Positions 49,748 to 59,347 are shown, counted from the stretch's first letter. The stretch is DNA of 64,000 nucleotides from Citrobacter koseri ATCC BAA-895 (GCF_000018045.1 NC_009792.1:3534001-3598000); one strand, 5' to 3'. The notes: a model not told the origin generated them from the letters alone. Translations and numbers: made by a program.

Positions 49748-51166
49748 TTATCCGTGGAGCGCCTGCTTATTCAGCGCCATTGCCGCTTCATGTATGACTT
49801 CGCTGAGCGTCGGATGCGCATGTACCGTACAGGCGATATCCTCTCCTGAAGCGCTAAACGCCATCGCCAGCGCAATTTCATTAATTAATTCAGAAGCCTG
49901 CGGGCCGACAATCGCTCCGCCCAGCACACGGTCAGTACGTTTGTCCGCGTACAGTGTGCAACGTCCTCCGTCCTGCCCTAGCGCCAGCGCGCGCCCATTG
50001 CCCGCAAACAGTGAATGACCTTTAGTGAACGGTATACCGATGGCTTTCAGCGTCACTTCGTTCTCGCCGATCCACGCCACTTCCGGCTGGGTATAAATCA
50101 CGGATGGAATCAGCAAGAAGTTGACCGGTTCGACGGGCAGACCCGCAATTTGGTCAGCGACAACCAGCCCTTCTTCCATCGCTTTGTGCGCCAGCATAGG
50201 TCCACGCACAACATCGCCAATCGCCCACAAACCTGGTTTTCCGGTGCGGCATAGCGCATCAACGTCAATGCCGCCACGCGTATCCGGCACAAGCCCGAGT
50301 GCAGCCAGATCGACGCCTGACAGGCGCGGTTCACGGCCAATTGCGACAATCAGTTTATCGACGCGCGTCTCCTGGGCGTTATCGCCCTGCCGCCAGCGAA
50401 TCACAACCTCATCATTCTGCCGTTCGATAGCATCAATACTGACGCCGAATCGCATCTCCAGACCGCTGGCCGCCAGTGCTTTACGCACATCGCCAGCCAA
50501 CCTCGGCTCCAGCGCTGGCAGGAAGGTTTCCGCCATCTCCAGCAGCGTAACTTGTGCGCCGACCCGGTTCCAGACGGAACCGAGTTCAAGACCAATCACA
50601 CCTGCGCCAATCACCCCCAGACGCACCGGACAATCGGTTAACGCCAGCGCCCCGCCATTATCCAGAATGTGCGTGTTGTCTACCGTCACGCCCGCAAGCT
50701 GGCGCGGCTGTGAACCGGTGGCGATCACCACGTTTTTCGCGCTAATCGTCTGCTCGTTGACCGTTAACTGCCAGCAATCGTCCTGCTGTCCCTGTAACGT
50801 CGCCAGACCGGAAACATGCATTACCTTATTTTTGTCAAACAGCAGACGAATCCCCTGTGTCAAACGGCGTACGATAGCGTCCTTACGCTGGATCATCGCC
50901 GCAGCATCAAACGAAACATCCGCGACTTTCACGCCGTGAATCCCTGCCTCATGCTGAATTTGCACAAACAGTTCTGATGATTGCAGCAGCGACTTTGATG
51001 GAATACAGCCGACGTTCAGGCAGGTGCCGCCCGGCGATGGCTCGCCCAGGGCATTAACGCCATCATCAATACAGACCACCGTCAGCCCACGCTGAGCCGC
51101 CCGTAGCGCCGCCACATATCCGCCAGGACCGCCGCCCATTACCGCGACGTCAAAAAGAGTTTTCAT
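49748..51166 (-). CDS. lpd: Dihydrolipoamide dehydrogenase (E3), dedicated copy
   Basis: The 472-residue flavoprotein disulfide reductase regenerates lipoamide on the E2 protein encoded upstream. FAD-binding GGGPGGYVAALRAAQ, the redox pair GGTCLNVGCIPSK, NAD-binding IGAGVIGLELGSVW and the C-terminal HAHPTLSEVIHEA with the active-site His-Glu are all present. I chose the second of two close ATGs because the AGGAG is 7 bases before it. The housekeeping lpd belongs to the ace operon, so a copy within this cluster makes the complex self-sufficient. Confidence 0.92.
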   Translation of the reverse strand: MKTLFDVAVMGGGPGGYVAALRAAQRGLTVVCIDDGVNALGEPSPGGTCLNVGCIPSKSLLQSSELFVQIQHEAGIHGVKVADVSFDAAAMIQRKDAIVRRLTQGIRLLFDKNKVMHVSGLATLQGQQDDCWQLTVNEQTISAKNVVIATGSQPRQLAGVTVDNTHILDNGGALALTDCPVRLGVIGAGVIGLELGSVWNRVGAQVTLLEMAETFLPALEPRLAGDVRKALAASGLEMRFGVSIDAIERQNDEVVIRWRQGDNAQETRVDKLIVAIGREPRLSGVDLAALGLVPDTRGGIDVDALCRTGKPGLWAIGDVVRGPMLAHKAMEEGLVVADQIAGLPVEPVNFLLIPSVIYTQPEVAWIGENEVTLKAIGIPFTKGHSLFAGNGRALALGQDGGRCTLYADKRTDRVLGGAIVGPQASELINEIALAMAFSASGEDIACTVHAHPTLSEVIHEAAMALNKQALHG

Positions 51167-51177
51167 TGGCATTCTCC

Positions 51178-52341
51178 TTACAGGTCCAGCAACAGCTGTT
51201 CCGGTGCTTCCAGCAGTTCGCGGATTGCAACCAGCGTCTGTACCGCTTCTTGGCCATCAATAATGCGATGGTCGTAACTCAGCGCGAGATACATCATTGG
51301 GCGGATCACCACCTGACCCTTTTCCACTACCGGACGCGGTGTAATGGCGTGCATACCGAGAATGGCGGACTGCGGTGGGTTGATGATGGGCGTGGACATC
51401 ATTGAGCCAAACGTACCGCCGTTGGTGACAGAAAACGTACCGCCCTGTAACGCTTCCAGCGGCAGTTTTCCGGCACGCGCCAGCGCGGCGTAATCAGCGA
51501 TTTGCCGTTCGATTTCAACCAGTGATAAAGTTTGCGCATCGCGCAGTACCGGCACAACCAGGCCGCGATTGCTGCTCACCGCAATGCCAATATCGCAGTA
51601 GTCGTGCCAGAGAATATCGTTGCCGTCTACGCTGGCATTGACTATCGGGAAACGCTCAAGCGCGCGGGTGACAGCTTTGACAAAGAACGACATAAAGCCC
51701 AGCTTCACGCCATGTTTTTCCGCAAAACGATCCTTCCAGCGAGCACGCAGATCCATCACATTCTGCATGTTGACTTCGTTGAAGGTCGTCAGAATGGCAT
51801 TATCCCGCTGTGAAGCCAGCAAACGCTCAGCGATACGCAAGCGTAAACGAGACATCGGCTCACGGCGCTCCTCGCGAGCCCCCATTGACGTGGGCCGACG
51901 TGGCATCACCGGGGCTGGAACCACTGGCGCGGTTGCCGGGGCAACAGATTGCGCATGTTGCAATACATCCTCTTTCAGAATACGTCCCTGACGTCCGCTT
52001 CCGGTCACAGCAGCAAGATCCACATCGCTGCGTTGCGCTTCAAGCCGAGCGGCAGGCATGGCGGCGGGCGGTTCGACAGATGTAGCGGCTGATTCCGTAC
52101 CCGCCGCCTGCGGCGTCAGTTGCGCCAGTCGCTGCGCGGAAACTACGGAACTGCCTTCGCTGACCATAATCTTTGCCAGCAAGCCGTCCTGCGGCGCGGG
52201 GATTTCGAGGATCACTTTATCGGTTTCCAGTTCCGCCACCACCTCGTCGCGACGCACGAAATCACCTTCGTTTTTACACCATGCCGTCAGCGTGCCTTCC
52301 GTCACTGATTCCGGTAGTTGAGGGACAGTAATTTCAATCAT
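51178..52341 (-). CDS. sucB: Dihydrolipoamide succinyltransferase (E2), second copy
   Basis: The 387-residue E2 has an N-terminal lipoyl domain (lipoyl Lys in ELETDKVILEIPAPQDG), an Ala/Pro-rich linker and a peripheral-subunit-binding domain (AVTGSGRQGRILKEDVL). A catalytic acyltransferase domain with the H-x-x-x-D-G motif SYDHRIIDGQEAVQTL follows. Somewhat shorter than E. coli SucB (405) because of the linker. It transfers the succinyl group to CoA. The gene follows sucA by 23 bp. Confidence 0.93.
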   Translation of the reverse strand: MIEITVPQLPESVTEGTLTAWCKNEGDFVRRDEVVAELETDKVILEIPAPQDGLLAKIMVSEGSSVVSAQRLAQLTPQAAGTESAATSVEPPAAMPAARLEAQRSDVDLAAVTGSGRQGRILKEDVLQHAQSVAPATAPVVPAPVMPRRPTSMGAREERREPMSRLRLRIAERLLASQRDNAILTTFNEVNMQNVMDLRARWKDRFAEKHGVKLGFMSFFVKAVTRALERFPIVNASVDGNDILWHDYCDIGIAVSSNRGLVVPVLRDAQTLSLVEIERQIADYAALARAGKLPLEALQGGTFSVTNGGTFGSMMSTPIINPPQSAILGMHAITPRPVVEKGQVVIRPMMYLALSYDHRIIDGQEAVQTLVAIRELLEAPEQLLLDL

Positions 52342-52364
52342 CAGATCTTTTCCTTGTTATTTTT

Positions 52365-55109
52365 TTATGGCTGGACGGGAGCGAACGCATCCGCAAGAAA
52401 ATCGTCAATTTGTTGTTTATGCACGCGCCCATAGCCTGTCGCTGGCGCGGCAGCCGCCGGACGCCCCGCGTAACGCCAGTCCGGGTTCTCCAGCGTCAGC
52501 GACGCCAGTTCGTGACGAATTTGCCGCCATGCGCCCTGATTTTCAGGTTCCTCCTGCAGCCAGACCCAGTGCGGGCAGTGCCGCCACTGCGCCAGCGCTG
52601 CGTTCAGCTCGTCAGTCGGGAATGGATAAAGTTGTTCCACACGCACAATTGCCACACTGTCTTCGAGGCCACGCTGCTTGCGGGCGTCTAATGCGTCGTA
52701 ATAGACCTGGCCGCTACACAGAATGACCTGTTTGACCAGTGCCGGATCGTGTGGATAAGCATCGGTAATCACAGGCCTGAACATCCCTGCGCTAAATTGC
52801 GAGAGTTCGCTCATCGCGCCTTTAAAACGCAGCAAGCGCTTACTCACAAACACCACCAATGGCTTGCGCGCAGAACGTAAAACCTGCCCGCGTAACAGGT
52901 GGAACATTTGTGCGGATTCACCTGGTACAACAACGTGCATGTTGTGTTCCGCGCAAAGCTGTAGCCAACGTTCAGGGCGGGCGGAGGAATGCTCCGGCCC
53001 CTGTCCATCGTAGCCGTGAGGCAGCAGAATGGTTAAGCCGCTATAGCGTCCCCACTTGGTTTCGCCTGAAGAGATAAACTGGTCGATAGCCACCTGCGCG
53101 CCGTTGGCAAAATCACCAAACTGCGCTTCCCAGATAACCAGTTGCTGTGGTGCAGAGGTGGAATAGCCATACTCCCAGGCCAGCATCGCCTCTTCATTCA
53201 GTACCGAATCAAAGACCTCGAAAGGCGCTTGCCCCTCGCGGATATGTTGCAATGGCAGCCAACAACCGGCTTGCGCCTGATTATGCACAACGGCATGACG
53301 ATGACTGAACGTGCCGCGCCCCGAATCTTCACCGGACAAACGCACGCCAAATCCATTATCCACCAGCGAGGCATAGGCCAGCATCTCCGCCATCCCCCAA
53401 TCGACTGGCTGTACGCCTGCGGTCATCTCTTTGCGCAAGGCAAGCTGACGTTTGAGCGTAGGATGGGCGGTCACCTCGTCCGGCAGCGTGGTAATGATGT
53501 TGCCGTAATAAGACAATTCTTCACATGACAGCCCGGTTTCTGGCTGTACGCTCCACTGCGGATTGGTTAAACCATCCCAATTAGCGCTAAACGGATGTGT
53601 GGAATCCGGTGTCGGCAGCGGATCGCGTTTCTGGCAGGCATCCAGCCAGTCACGGTATTCGTTGATTTTTTGCTCCTGCTGCGCGGGGGTCAGTACGCCA
53701 CGCTGGATCAACGCGTCGCCGTAGCGGGTACGCATACCCGGGTGGGAGTCCACTGCCTGATACATTTGCGGTTGGGTCAGACGGGGTTCATCGCTTTCGT
53801 TATGACCTAGCTTACGGAAGCAAACCAGATCAACAATGATGTCGCGGTGGAAAATATTGCGCCAGTCGCAGGCCAGCGTTATCGCCTCGCAGACGGCGTC
53901 CACATCGTCACCGTTCACATGAATTACCGGTGCCGCCGCCATTTTGGCGATGTCGGTGCAATAACGGGATGAACGCATATCCTGTAAATGAGAAGTGGTA
54001 AATCCGACCTGATTATTAATGACCAGATGAATTGTCCCGCCAGTGCCATAGCCGCGCGTCTGCGACAGATTAAAGGTGGCCTGATTAACGCCAAGACCGC
54101 CCAGCGCCGAATCACCGTGGATCAGCACGCCCATCACCTTTGTCTGCCCCTTTTCGCCACGCCGGTTCTGTCGCGCCCTAACCTGCCCAAGCACCACCGG
54201 GTTGACGATTTCCAGGTGAGATGGGTTATAGGCCAGCGCGATATGCAGCGCTCCCACAGGCGTTTGCATATTGCAGGAATAGCCCATGTGATACTTTACG
54301 TCACCGGAACCTTCGCCAATGGCCTGTTTACCTTCAAATTCGGCAAAGAGCTGGGCCGGATCTTTACCCAGTAAATTGACCAGCACATTTAGCCGCCCAC
54401 GATGCGCCATACCAATGACCAGTTCGTCCACGCCCTGTTCACGCACGTGCAGCGCCAGCGTATTCAGCGCGGAGATCGCACTTTCGCCGCCTTCAAGCGA
54501 GAAACGTTTTTGACCGACGTAACGAGTGTGCAGATAACGTTCCAGAGTTTCCGCCGCCACCAGTTTTTCAAAGCGGAGCATGCAAGTTTGCGCATCCGGC
54601 GCGGGGACGTTGCCGCGCTCAATACGCTCCAGTAACCAGGCAATCTCGTCACTATTATCCAGATGCGCCAGTTCATATGCGCAACTGCCAGCCCACGCTT
54701 GTTCCAGCATGGCGATGATTTGTTTGAGCGGCATTTGGGTATGGCGTCCGCCAAAAGCAGCACTAAATTCCTGATTTAAATCCTCCGCCGTTAACCCCCA
54801 GAACGCAGGCGTCAGTTGAGGCACATCAGGGGGTTGCATCATGTCCAGCGGATCGAGTTTCGCACGCAAATGTCCGAGATTTCGCCAGGCCTGGATCAAC
54901 TGCGTTACCGCTGCCTGTTTTTTGATCGTTGTGCCTGTCACGTTGCTCGTGGCGGCACTGTCGTCAGAGAGGAACTCTTCTGTAAGAAAAAAGCGCCGCC
55001 AGTCTTCAGGAACCATCTCTGGCGAACGCAGCCAGGTCCGGTAGTGTTCTTCAAGCCAGCTGGCATTGTCAGCGTTTAGCAATGCATCGGGCGAGGTTGT
55101 GTTCTCCAT
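52365..55109 (-). CDS. sucA: 2-oxoglutarate dehydrogenase E1, second copy
   Basis: The 914-residue thiamine diphosphate enzyme decarboxylates 2-oxoglutarate. E1o signatures are GMAHRGRLNVLVNLLGK, the thiamine-binding GDSALGGLGVNQATFNLSQT, INNQVGFTTS and the C-terminal transketolase-like ENQGAWRQIRHELASL. The N-terminus DALLNADNASWLEEHYRTWL is the E2-binding arm. It is about 20 residues shorter than housekeeping SucA. It heads the operon sucA-sucB-lpd-sucC-sucD, has AGGAG before the ATG and lies 35 bp downstream of a sigma-54 element. Confidence 0.94.
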   Translation of the reverse strand: MENTTSPDALLNADNASWLEEHYRTWLRSPEMVPEDWRRFFLTEEFLSDDSAATSNVTGTTIKKQAAVTQLIQAWRNLGHLRAKLDPLDMMQPPDVPQLTPAFWGLTAEDLNQEFSAAFGGRHTQMPLKQIIAMLEQAWAGSCAYELAHLDNSDEIAWLLERIERGNVPAPDAQTCMLRFEKLVAAETLERYLHTRYVGQKRFSLEGGESAISALNTLALHVREQGVDELVIGMAHRGRLNVLVNLLGKDPAQLFAEFEGKQAIGEGSGDVKYHMGYSCNMQTPVGALHIALAYNPSHLEIVNPVVLGQVRARQNRRGEKGQTKVMGVLIHGDSALGGLGVNQATFNLSQTRGYGTGGTIHLVINNQVGFTTSHLQDMRSSRYCTDIAKMAAAPVIHVNGDDVDAVCEAITLACDWRNIFHRDIIVDLVCFRKLGHNESDEPRLTQPQMYQAVDSHPGMRTRYGDALIQRGVLTPAQQEQKINEYRDWLDACQKRDPLPTPDSTHPFSANWDGLTNPQWSVQPETGLSCEELSYYGNIITTLPDEVTAHPTLKRQLALRKEMTAGVQPVDWGMAEMLAYASLVDNGFGVRLSGEDSGRGTFSHRHAVVHNQAQAGCWLPLQHIREGQAPFEVFDSVLNEEAMLAWEYGYSTSAPQQLVIWEAQFGDFANGAQVAIDQFISSGETKWGRYSGLTILLPHGYDGQGPEHSSARPERWLQLCAEHNMHVVVPGESAQMFHLLRGQVLRSARKPLVVFVSKRLLRFKGAMSELSQFSAGMFRPVITDAYPHDPALVKQVILCSGQVYYDALDARKQRGLEDSVAIVRVEQLYPFPTDELNAALAQWRHCPHWVWLQEEPENQGAWRQIRHELASLTLENPDWRYAGRPAAAAPATGYGRVHKQQIDDFLADAFAPVQP

Positions 55110-55144
55110 GTTATTCTCCTGATGGTCATAACCTGTCGATGTTA

Positions 55145-55160
55145 TGCAGCATCCATACCA
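55145..55160 (-). promoter_or_regulatory. Sigma-54 promoter of the suc-like operon
   Basis: On the minus strand TGGTATGGATGCTGCA matches TGGCACG-N4-TTGCW at 9 of 12 specified positions and keeps the exact GG-N10-GC spacing. The predicted start is near 55134, about 25 bp before the sucA ATG. Confidence 0.7.
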
Positions 55161-55210
55161 ACAACATAAGTTATTGATATTAATTTAATTAACTAAGATC
55201 AGAAGAAAAA

Positions 55211-55239
55211 AGGTGAGCGGAAACAGGGACAGGTTTAAG
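55211..55239 (-). promoter_or_regulatory. Candidate KguR upstream activating sequence 2
   Basis: AGGTGAGCGGAA-N6-ACAGG-N2-TAA repeats the 29-bp pattern found upstream of the carrier operon, in the same orientation. It lies 50 bp upstream of the sigma-54 element, one helical turn closer than the other copy, so both would face the polymerase from the same side. Confidence 0.5.
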
Positions 55240-55284
55240 CCGGATGTCTGGCAATAAGCACACCCGGATCCAGGATAAGAAGTG

Positions 55285-56478
55285 TTACATCACCGCAGCA
55301 AACGCCTTCGCCACGCGCTGGACATTGCCGGAATTCAGACCCGCCACGCACATGCGTCCGCTGGCGATCAGGTAGACGCCGAACTCATCACGCAGACGGT
55401 CCACCTGTGCAACGCTCAGGCCGGTATAGCTGAACATGCCGCGCTGTTGCAGCAGATAATCAAAGTTACGGCCCGGTATCTCGGCGTTCAGGACATTCAC
55501 CAGTTCCTGACGCATCGCCAGGATACGCGTACGCATTGCTTCCACTTCCGCCAGCCAGCTGGCTTTTAGCGCCTCATCGTTCAGTACGGCGGCAACCACC
55601 TGCGCGCCAAAATTCGGCGGGCTGGAGTAGTTACGGCGCACGGTGGCTTTGAGCTGACCCAACACGCGGCCTGCGGCCTCAGCGTCTTCACAGACCACCG
55701 AAAGCCCGCCCACACGTTCGCCATACAGCGAGAAGATCTTCGAGAAAGAGTTACTGACCAGCGCGGGTAATCCGGCGCTGGCAATGGCGCGAATCGCGTA
55801 GGCATCATCTTCCATACCGGCGCCAAATCCCTGATAGGCAATGTCGAGGAACGGAATCAACTCGCGCGCTTTCAGGATCTCAATAACCGCGTCCCACTGC
55901 GAATGGGTTAAATCAGCACCGGTCGGGTTATGGCAGCACGGATGCAGCAGCACAATGCTGCGAGCAGGCAAGGTGTTGAGGGTCGCCAGCAAGTCGTTGA
56001 AACGCACGCCGTTAGTGGCGTTGTCATACCAGGGGTAAGTACTTACTTCGAAACCAGCGCCTTCAAAAATTGCGATGTGGTTTTCCCAGGTCGGGTCACT
56101 GACCCACACGGCGGATTCAGGAAAATAACGCTTCAGGAAATCCGCCCCTACCTTCAGCGCGCCGGAACCGCCCAGCGTCTGAATTGTCGCCACGCGTTGC
56201 TGCTGAAGAACCGGATGATCGGCGCCAAACAGCAACGGCGCAATGGTATGGCGATAGGTATTGAGACCTTCCATTGGCAGGTACAGCGACGCTCCGTGCG
56301 GCTGTGCATTAATCCGGGCTTCCGCTTCGGCAACGGCTTTAAGCTGAGGAATGATGCCCTCTTCGTTGTAATACAGACCGATGCTGAGATTCACTTTGTC
56401 GCTACGCGAATCCTCTTTGAAACGCTCCATAAGCGAAAGAATCGGGTCGCCAGCGTAGGCGTCAACTTTTTGAAACAC
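55285..56478 (-). CDS. tyrB: Aromatic amino acid aminotransferase TyrB
   Basis: TyrB is a PLP-dependent class I transaminase making tyrosine, phenylalanine and leucine from their keto acids. The 397 residues match E. coli with the Schiff-base Lys in SNSFSKIFSLYGERVGG and substrate-carboxylate Arg in VYLIASGRMCVAGLN. The start is GTG (VFQKVDAYAGD), as I recall for E. coli tyrB, with GGAGA upstream; the frame is open for 48 more codons but these run through a REP element. Confidence 0.95.
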   Translation of the reverse strand: MFQKVDAYAGDPILSLMERFKEDSRSDKVNLSIGLYYNEEGIIPQLKAVAEAEARINAQPHGASLYLPMEGLNTYRHTIAPLLFGADHPVLQQQRVATIQTLGGSGALKVGADFLKRYFPESAVWVSDPTWENHIAIFEGAGFEVSTYPWYDNATNGVRFNDLLATLNTLPARSIVLLHPCCHNPTGADLTHSQWDAVIEILKARELIPFLDIAYQGFGAGMEDDAYAIRAIASAGLPALVSNSFSKIFSLYGERVGGLSVVCEDAEAAGRVLGQLKATVRRNYSSPPNFGAQVVAAVLNDEALKASWLAEVEAMRTRILAMRQELVNVLNAEIPGRNFDYLLQQRGMFSYTGLSVAQVDRLRDEFGVYLIASGRMCVAGLNSGNVQRVAKAFAAVM

Positions 56479-56561
56479 GCTGTGGTTCTCCAGGTTTACA
56501 GGCAGGGGGTTAAAACACAATAAACCGGAAGCGAGAGAAGATCGAGAGGATGTTGATGTGA

Positions 56562-56625
56562 ATATCGCCGGATGGCGGGGTATCCGCCTTATCCGGCCTG
56601 GGATCAATGCGCCACCCGGCACGCA
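56562..56625. repeat. REP element between alr and tyrB
   Basis: GCCGGATGGCGGGGTATCCG and TTATCCGGCCTGGG, followed by GCGCCACCCGGCACG, form a REP pair in the alr-tyrB gap directly after the alr stop. Confidence 0.82.
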
Positions 56626-56626
56626 T

Positions 56627-57706
56627 TTAATCGATGTACTTCATCGCAACCCTTGATGTCAGGCGTGTGATAAGTTCGTAAGCACTCACTTTTGTCATTT
56701 CCGCAATGCGCTCAACGGGCAGACCTTCACCCCACAAAATGACCGGATCGCCTGCTTTGTCCTGCGCCTGAGGGCCTAAATCGACGCAGATCATGTCCAT
56801 CGCCACGCGACCAACAATCGTCACTTCCCGACCATTAACCAGCACCGGCGTACCGGACGGCGCCGCGCGCGGATAACCGTCGCCATAGCCCATAGCAACC
56901 ACGCCCAGACACGTATCGCGCTCGCTGATCCATGTGCCGCCGTAACCCACCGGTTCGCCCGCTTTATGCTCGCGAACGGCAATGAGGCTGGAGATTAGCG
57001 ACATGACCGGCTGGCAGCCAAAATCTTCGCCAGTGGACTGATTTTCCAGCGGCGAGACGCCATAGAGGATGATGCCCGGTCGCGCCCAGTCAAAATGAGA
57101 CTGCGGCCACAGCAGGATGCCGCCGGAAGCGGCGATGGAGCGTTGCCCCGGTTTACCTTCGCAGAAGGTATTAAAAATATCGAGTTGCTGCTCGGTCGCG
57201 CCGCATTCCGGCTCATCGGCGCGGGCAAAATGGCTGACGATATTTACCGGCTGGCGCACGTTTTTACACTGCGTAAGCCGTTGATAAAACGCTTCGGCTT
57301 TTTCAGGACGCACGCCCAGACGATGCATTCCCGTATCCAGTTTCATCCACACCGTTACCGGCTCATCCAGCCCGGCGGCTTCCAGCGCGGCAAGCTGTTC
57401 TTCGTTATGCACGGCGGTATGCAGATGCTGCGCAGAGATGACTGGCAGATCGGTGGCTTCAAAAAAACCTTCCAGCAACAGAATGGGCTGCGTGATCCCG
57501 CCCGCCCGCAGGCGCAGGGCTTCTTCAAGGCGGGCGACGCCGAAAGCGTCGGCATCAGGGAGCGTTCGCGCGGTCTCCAGAAGACCGTGTCCGTAAGCGT
57601 TCGCTTTCACGACCGCAACCAGCTTGCTGGCAGGCGCCAGTTCACGCAGACGTTGCAGATTGTGTCGCAGAGCGCGGCGGTTAATGACTACAGTTGCCGC
57701 TTGCAT
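56627..57706 (-). CDS. alr: Alanine racemase Alr (biosynthetic)
   Basis: Alr is a PLP enzyme that makes D-alanine for peptidoglycan. The 359 residues show the PLP Lys in AVVKANAYGHGLLETA, the fold-type III barrel and the catalytic Tyr region around VGYGGTWISERDT, followed by AMGYGDGYPR. The E. coli housekeeping alr lies between dnaB and tyrB, as here; the inducible paralogue dadX is elsewhere. Confidence 0.96.
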   Translation of the reverse strand: MQAATVVINRRALRHNLQRLRELAPASKLVAVVKANAYGHGLLETARTLPDADAFGVARLEEALRLRAGGITQPILLLEGFFEATDLPVISAQHLHTAVHNEEQLAALEAAGLDEPVTVWMKLDTGMHRLGVRPEKAEAFYQRLTQCKNVRQPVNIVSHFARADEPECGATEQQLDIFNTFCEGKPGQRSIAASGGILLWPQSHFDWARPGIILYGVSPLENQSTGEDFGCQPVMSLISSLIAVREHKAGEPVGYGGTWISERDTCLGVVAMGYGDGYPRAAPSGTPVLVNGREVTIVGRVAMDMICVDLGPQAQDKAGDPVILWGEGLPVERIAEMTKVSAYELITRLTSRVAMKYID

Positions 57707-57754
57707 TTGAATTCCTTATAAAAAGAATCGCCAAAATCATTCGCGTTGCAGGAC

Positions 57755-57794
57755 AAAAACGCTCTGGCGTTTTTGAACAGCGCCGGCGCTGTTC
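57755..57794 (-). terminator. Tandem hairpins after dnaB
   Basis: On the minus strand the perfect 20-bp palindrome GAACAGCGCCGGCGCTGTTC is followed directly by AAAAACGCC-AGA-GCGTTTTT, which has a T-run. The second hairpin is a normal rho-independent terminator for dnaB; the first may reinforce it. Confidence 0.75.
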
Positions 57795-57850
57795 CCGAAG
57801 GGATAAGCGGGCGCAGTCAACGCATCTGCGGCGTGAATGATGAAGGAGAT

Positions 57851-59266
57851 TTACTCGTCGTCGTATTGCGGTCCCGCATAGTTATCGAAACGCGACCATT
57901 GCCCGTTAAACGTCAGACGTACCGTACCGATTGGGCCGTTACGTTGTTTACCAATAATAATTTCTGCGATGCCTTTTAAGTCGCTGTTTTCGTGATAAAC
58001 CTCGTCACGATAGATAAACATGATCAAGTCGGCATCCTGCTCGATGGAGCCGGATTCACGCAGATCCGAGTTGACCGGGCGTTTATCGGCGCGTTGTTCC
58101 AGAGAGCGGTTAAGCTGCGACAGCGCCACCACCGGCACCTGTAGCTCTTTTGCCAGCGCTTTCAGCGAGCGGGAGATTTCCGCGATTTCCAGTGTACGGT
58201 TATCGGAGAGCGACGGTACGCGCATCAGTTGCAGGTAGTCGATCATGATCAGACTTAATCCGCCATGTTCACGGTAGATACGACGGGCGCGCGAGCGAAC
58301 TTCCGTCGGCGTCAGGCCGGATGAATCGTCAATATACATATTGCGCTTCTCCAGCAGGATGCCCATCGTACCGGAAATACGCGCCCAGTCTTCGTCATCC
58401 AGTTGACCCGTACGAATGCGCGTCTGGTCCACGCGCGACAGCGACGCCAGCATACGCATCATAATCTGTTCGCCGGGCATCTCCAGACTGAAGATCAGTA
58501 CCGGTTTCTCCTGCAACATCGCGGCGTTTTCGCAGAGGTTCATCGCAAATGTCGTTTTACCCATCGACGGACGCGCCGCTACGATGATCAGATCCGAGCG
58601 CTGCAAACCGGCGGTTTTTTTGTTTAAGTCCTGATAACCGGTATCGACCCCTGTCACACCGTCATGCGGCTGCTGGAAAAGGGTTTCAATGCGCGCCACG
58701 GTCGCATCGAGGATTTGATCGATGCTTTTCGGGCCTTCGTCTTTATTGGCGCGGTTTTCCGCAATCTGGAAAACGCGAGATTCCGCGAGATCCAGCAGCT
58801 CGTCGCTGTTGCGCCCCTGCGGATCGTAACCCGCATCGGCAATTTCATGGGCGACGGAAATCATATCGCGAACAACGGCACGTTCGCGGACAATATCCGC
58901 ATAAGCGCTGATGTTCGCCGCACTTGGCGTATTTTTGGATAACTCCGCCAGGTAAGCAAAACCGCCAACGCTGTCCAGTTGCCCCTGAATTTCCAGCGAC
59001 TCCGCCAGCGTGATCAGGTCAATGGGCTTCCCCATCTCCTGCAAACGGTGCATTTCGGTAAAAATATGCCGGTGCGGCCGGGTATAAAAGTCATCCGCCA
59101 CTACGCGTTCGGCGACATCGTCCCAGCGTTCGTTATCCAGCATTAAACCGCCCAACACCGACTGTTCCGCTTCAATCGAGTGCGGCGGCACTTTCAGCCC
59201 GTCAACCTGCAAATCACGGTCACGCGCATCAGTCTGTTGTTTGTTGAAGGGTTTATTTCCTGCCAT
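57851..59266 (-). CDS. dnaB: Replicative DNA helicase DnaB
   Basis: DnaB is the hexameric 5'-3' helicase of the replication fork. The 471 residues have the N-terminal DnaG-interaction domain (PHSIEAEQSVLGGLMLDNER), a linker and a RecA-like motor domain with Walker A AARPSMGKTTFAMNL and Walker B LIMIDYLQLM. The C-terminus is NYAGPQYDDE. No intein is present. Length equals E. coli DnaB. Confidence 0.97.
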   Translation of the reverse strand: MAGNKPFNKQQTDARDRDLQVDGLKVPPHSIEAEQSVLGGLMLDNERWDDVAERVVADDFYTRPHRHIFTEMHRLQEMGKPIDLITLAESLEIQGQLDSVGGFAYLAELSKNTPSAANISAYADIVRERAVVRDMISVAHEIADAGYDPQGRNSDELLDLAESRVFQIAENRANKDEGPKSIDQILDATVARIETLFQQPHDGVTGVDTGYQDLNKKTAGLQRSDLIIVAARPSMGKTTFAMNLCENAAMLQEKPVLIFSLEMPGEQIMMRMLASLSRVDQTRIRTGQLDDEDWARISGTMGILLEKRNMYIDDSSGLTPTEVRSRARRIYREHGGLSLIMIDYLQLMRVPSLSDNRTLEIAEISRSLKALAKELQVPVVALSQLNRSLEQRADKRPVNSDLRESGSIEQDADLIMFIYRDEVYHENSDLKGIAEIIIGKQRNGPIGTVRLTFNGQWSRFDNYAGPQYDDE

Positions 59267-59347
59267 AGTGAATGGAGTTACCGAGATAAAGAATGGGTCG
59301 AAACTTTACCATATAAGTGGACCCTTACGATACGTTCTGGAGGAAGC

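Noticed and set aside
56478..56622. N-terminally extended TyrB of 445 residues
   Set aside because: The additional codons run through a REP element and have no family match; the GTG start restores the normal 397 residues with a Shine-Dalgarno sequence.
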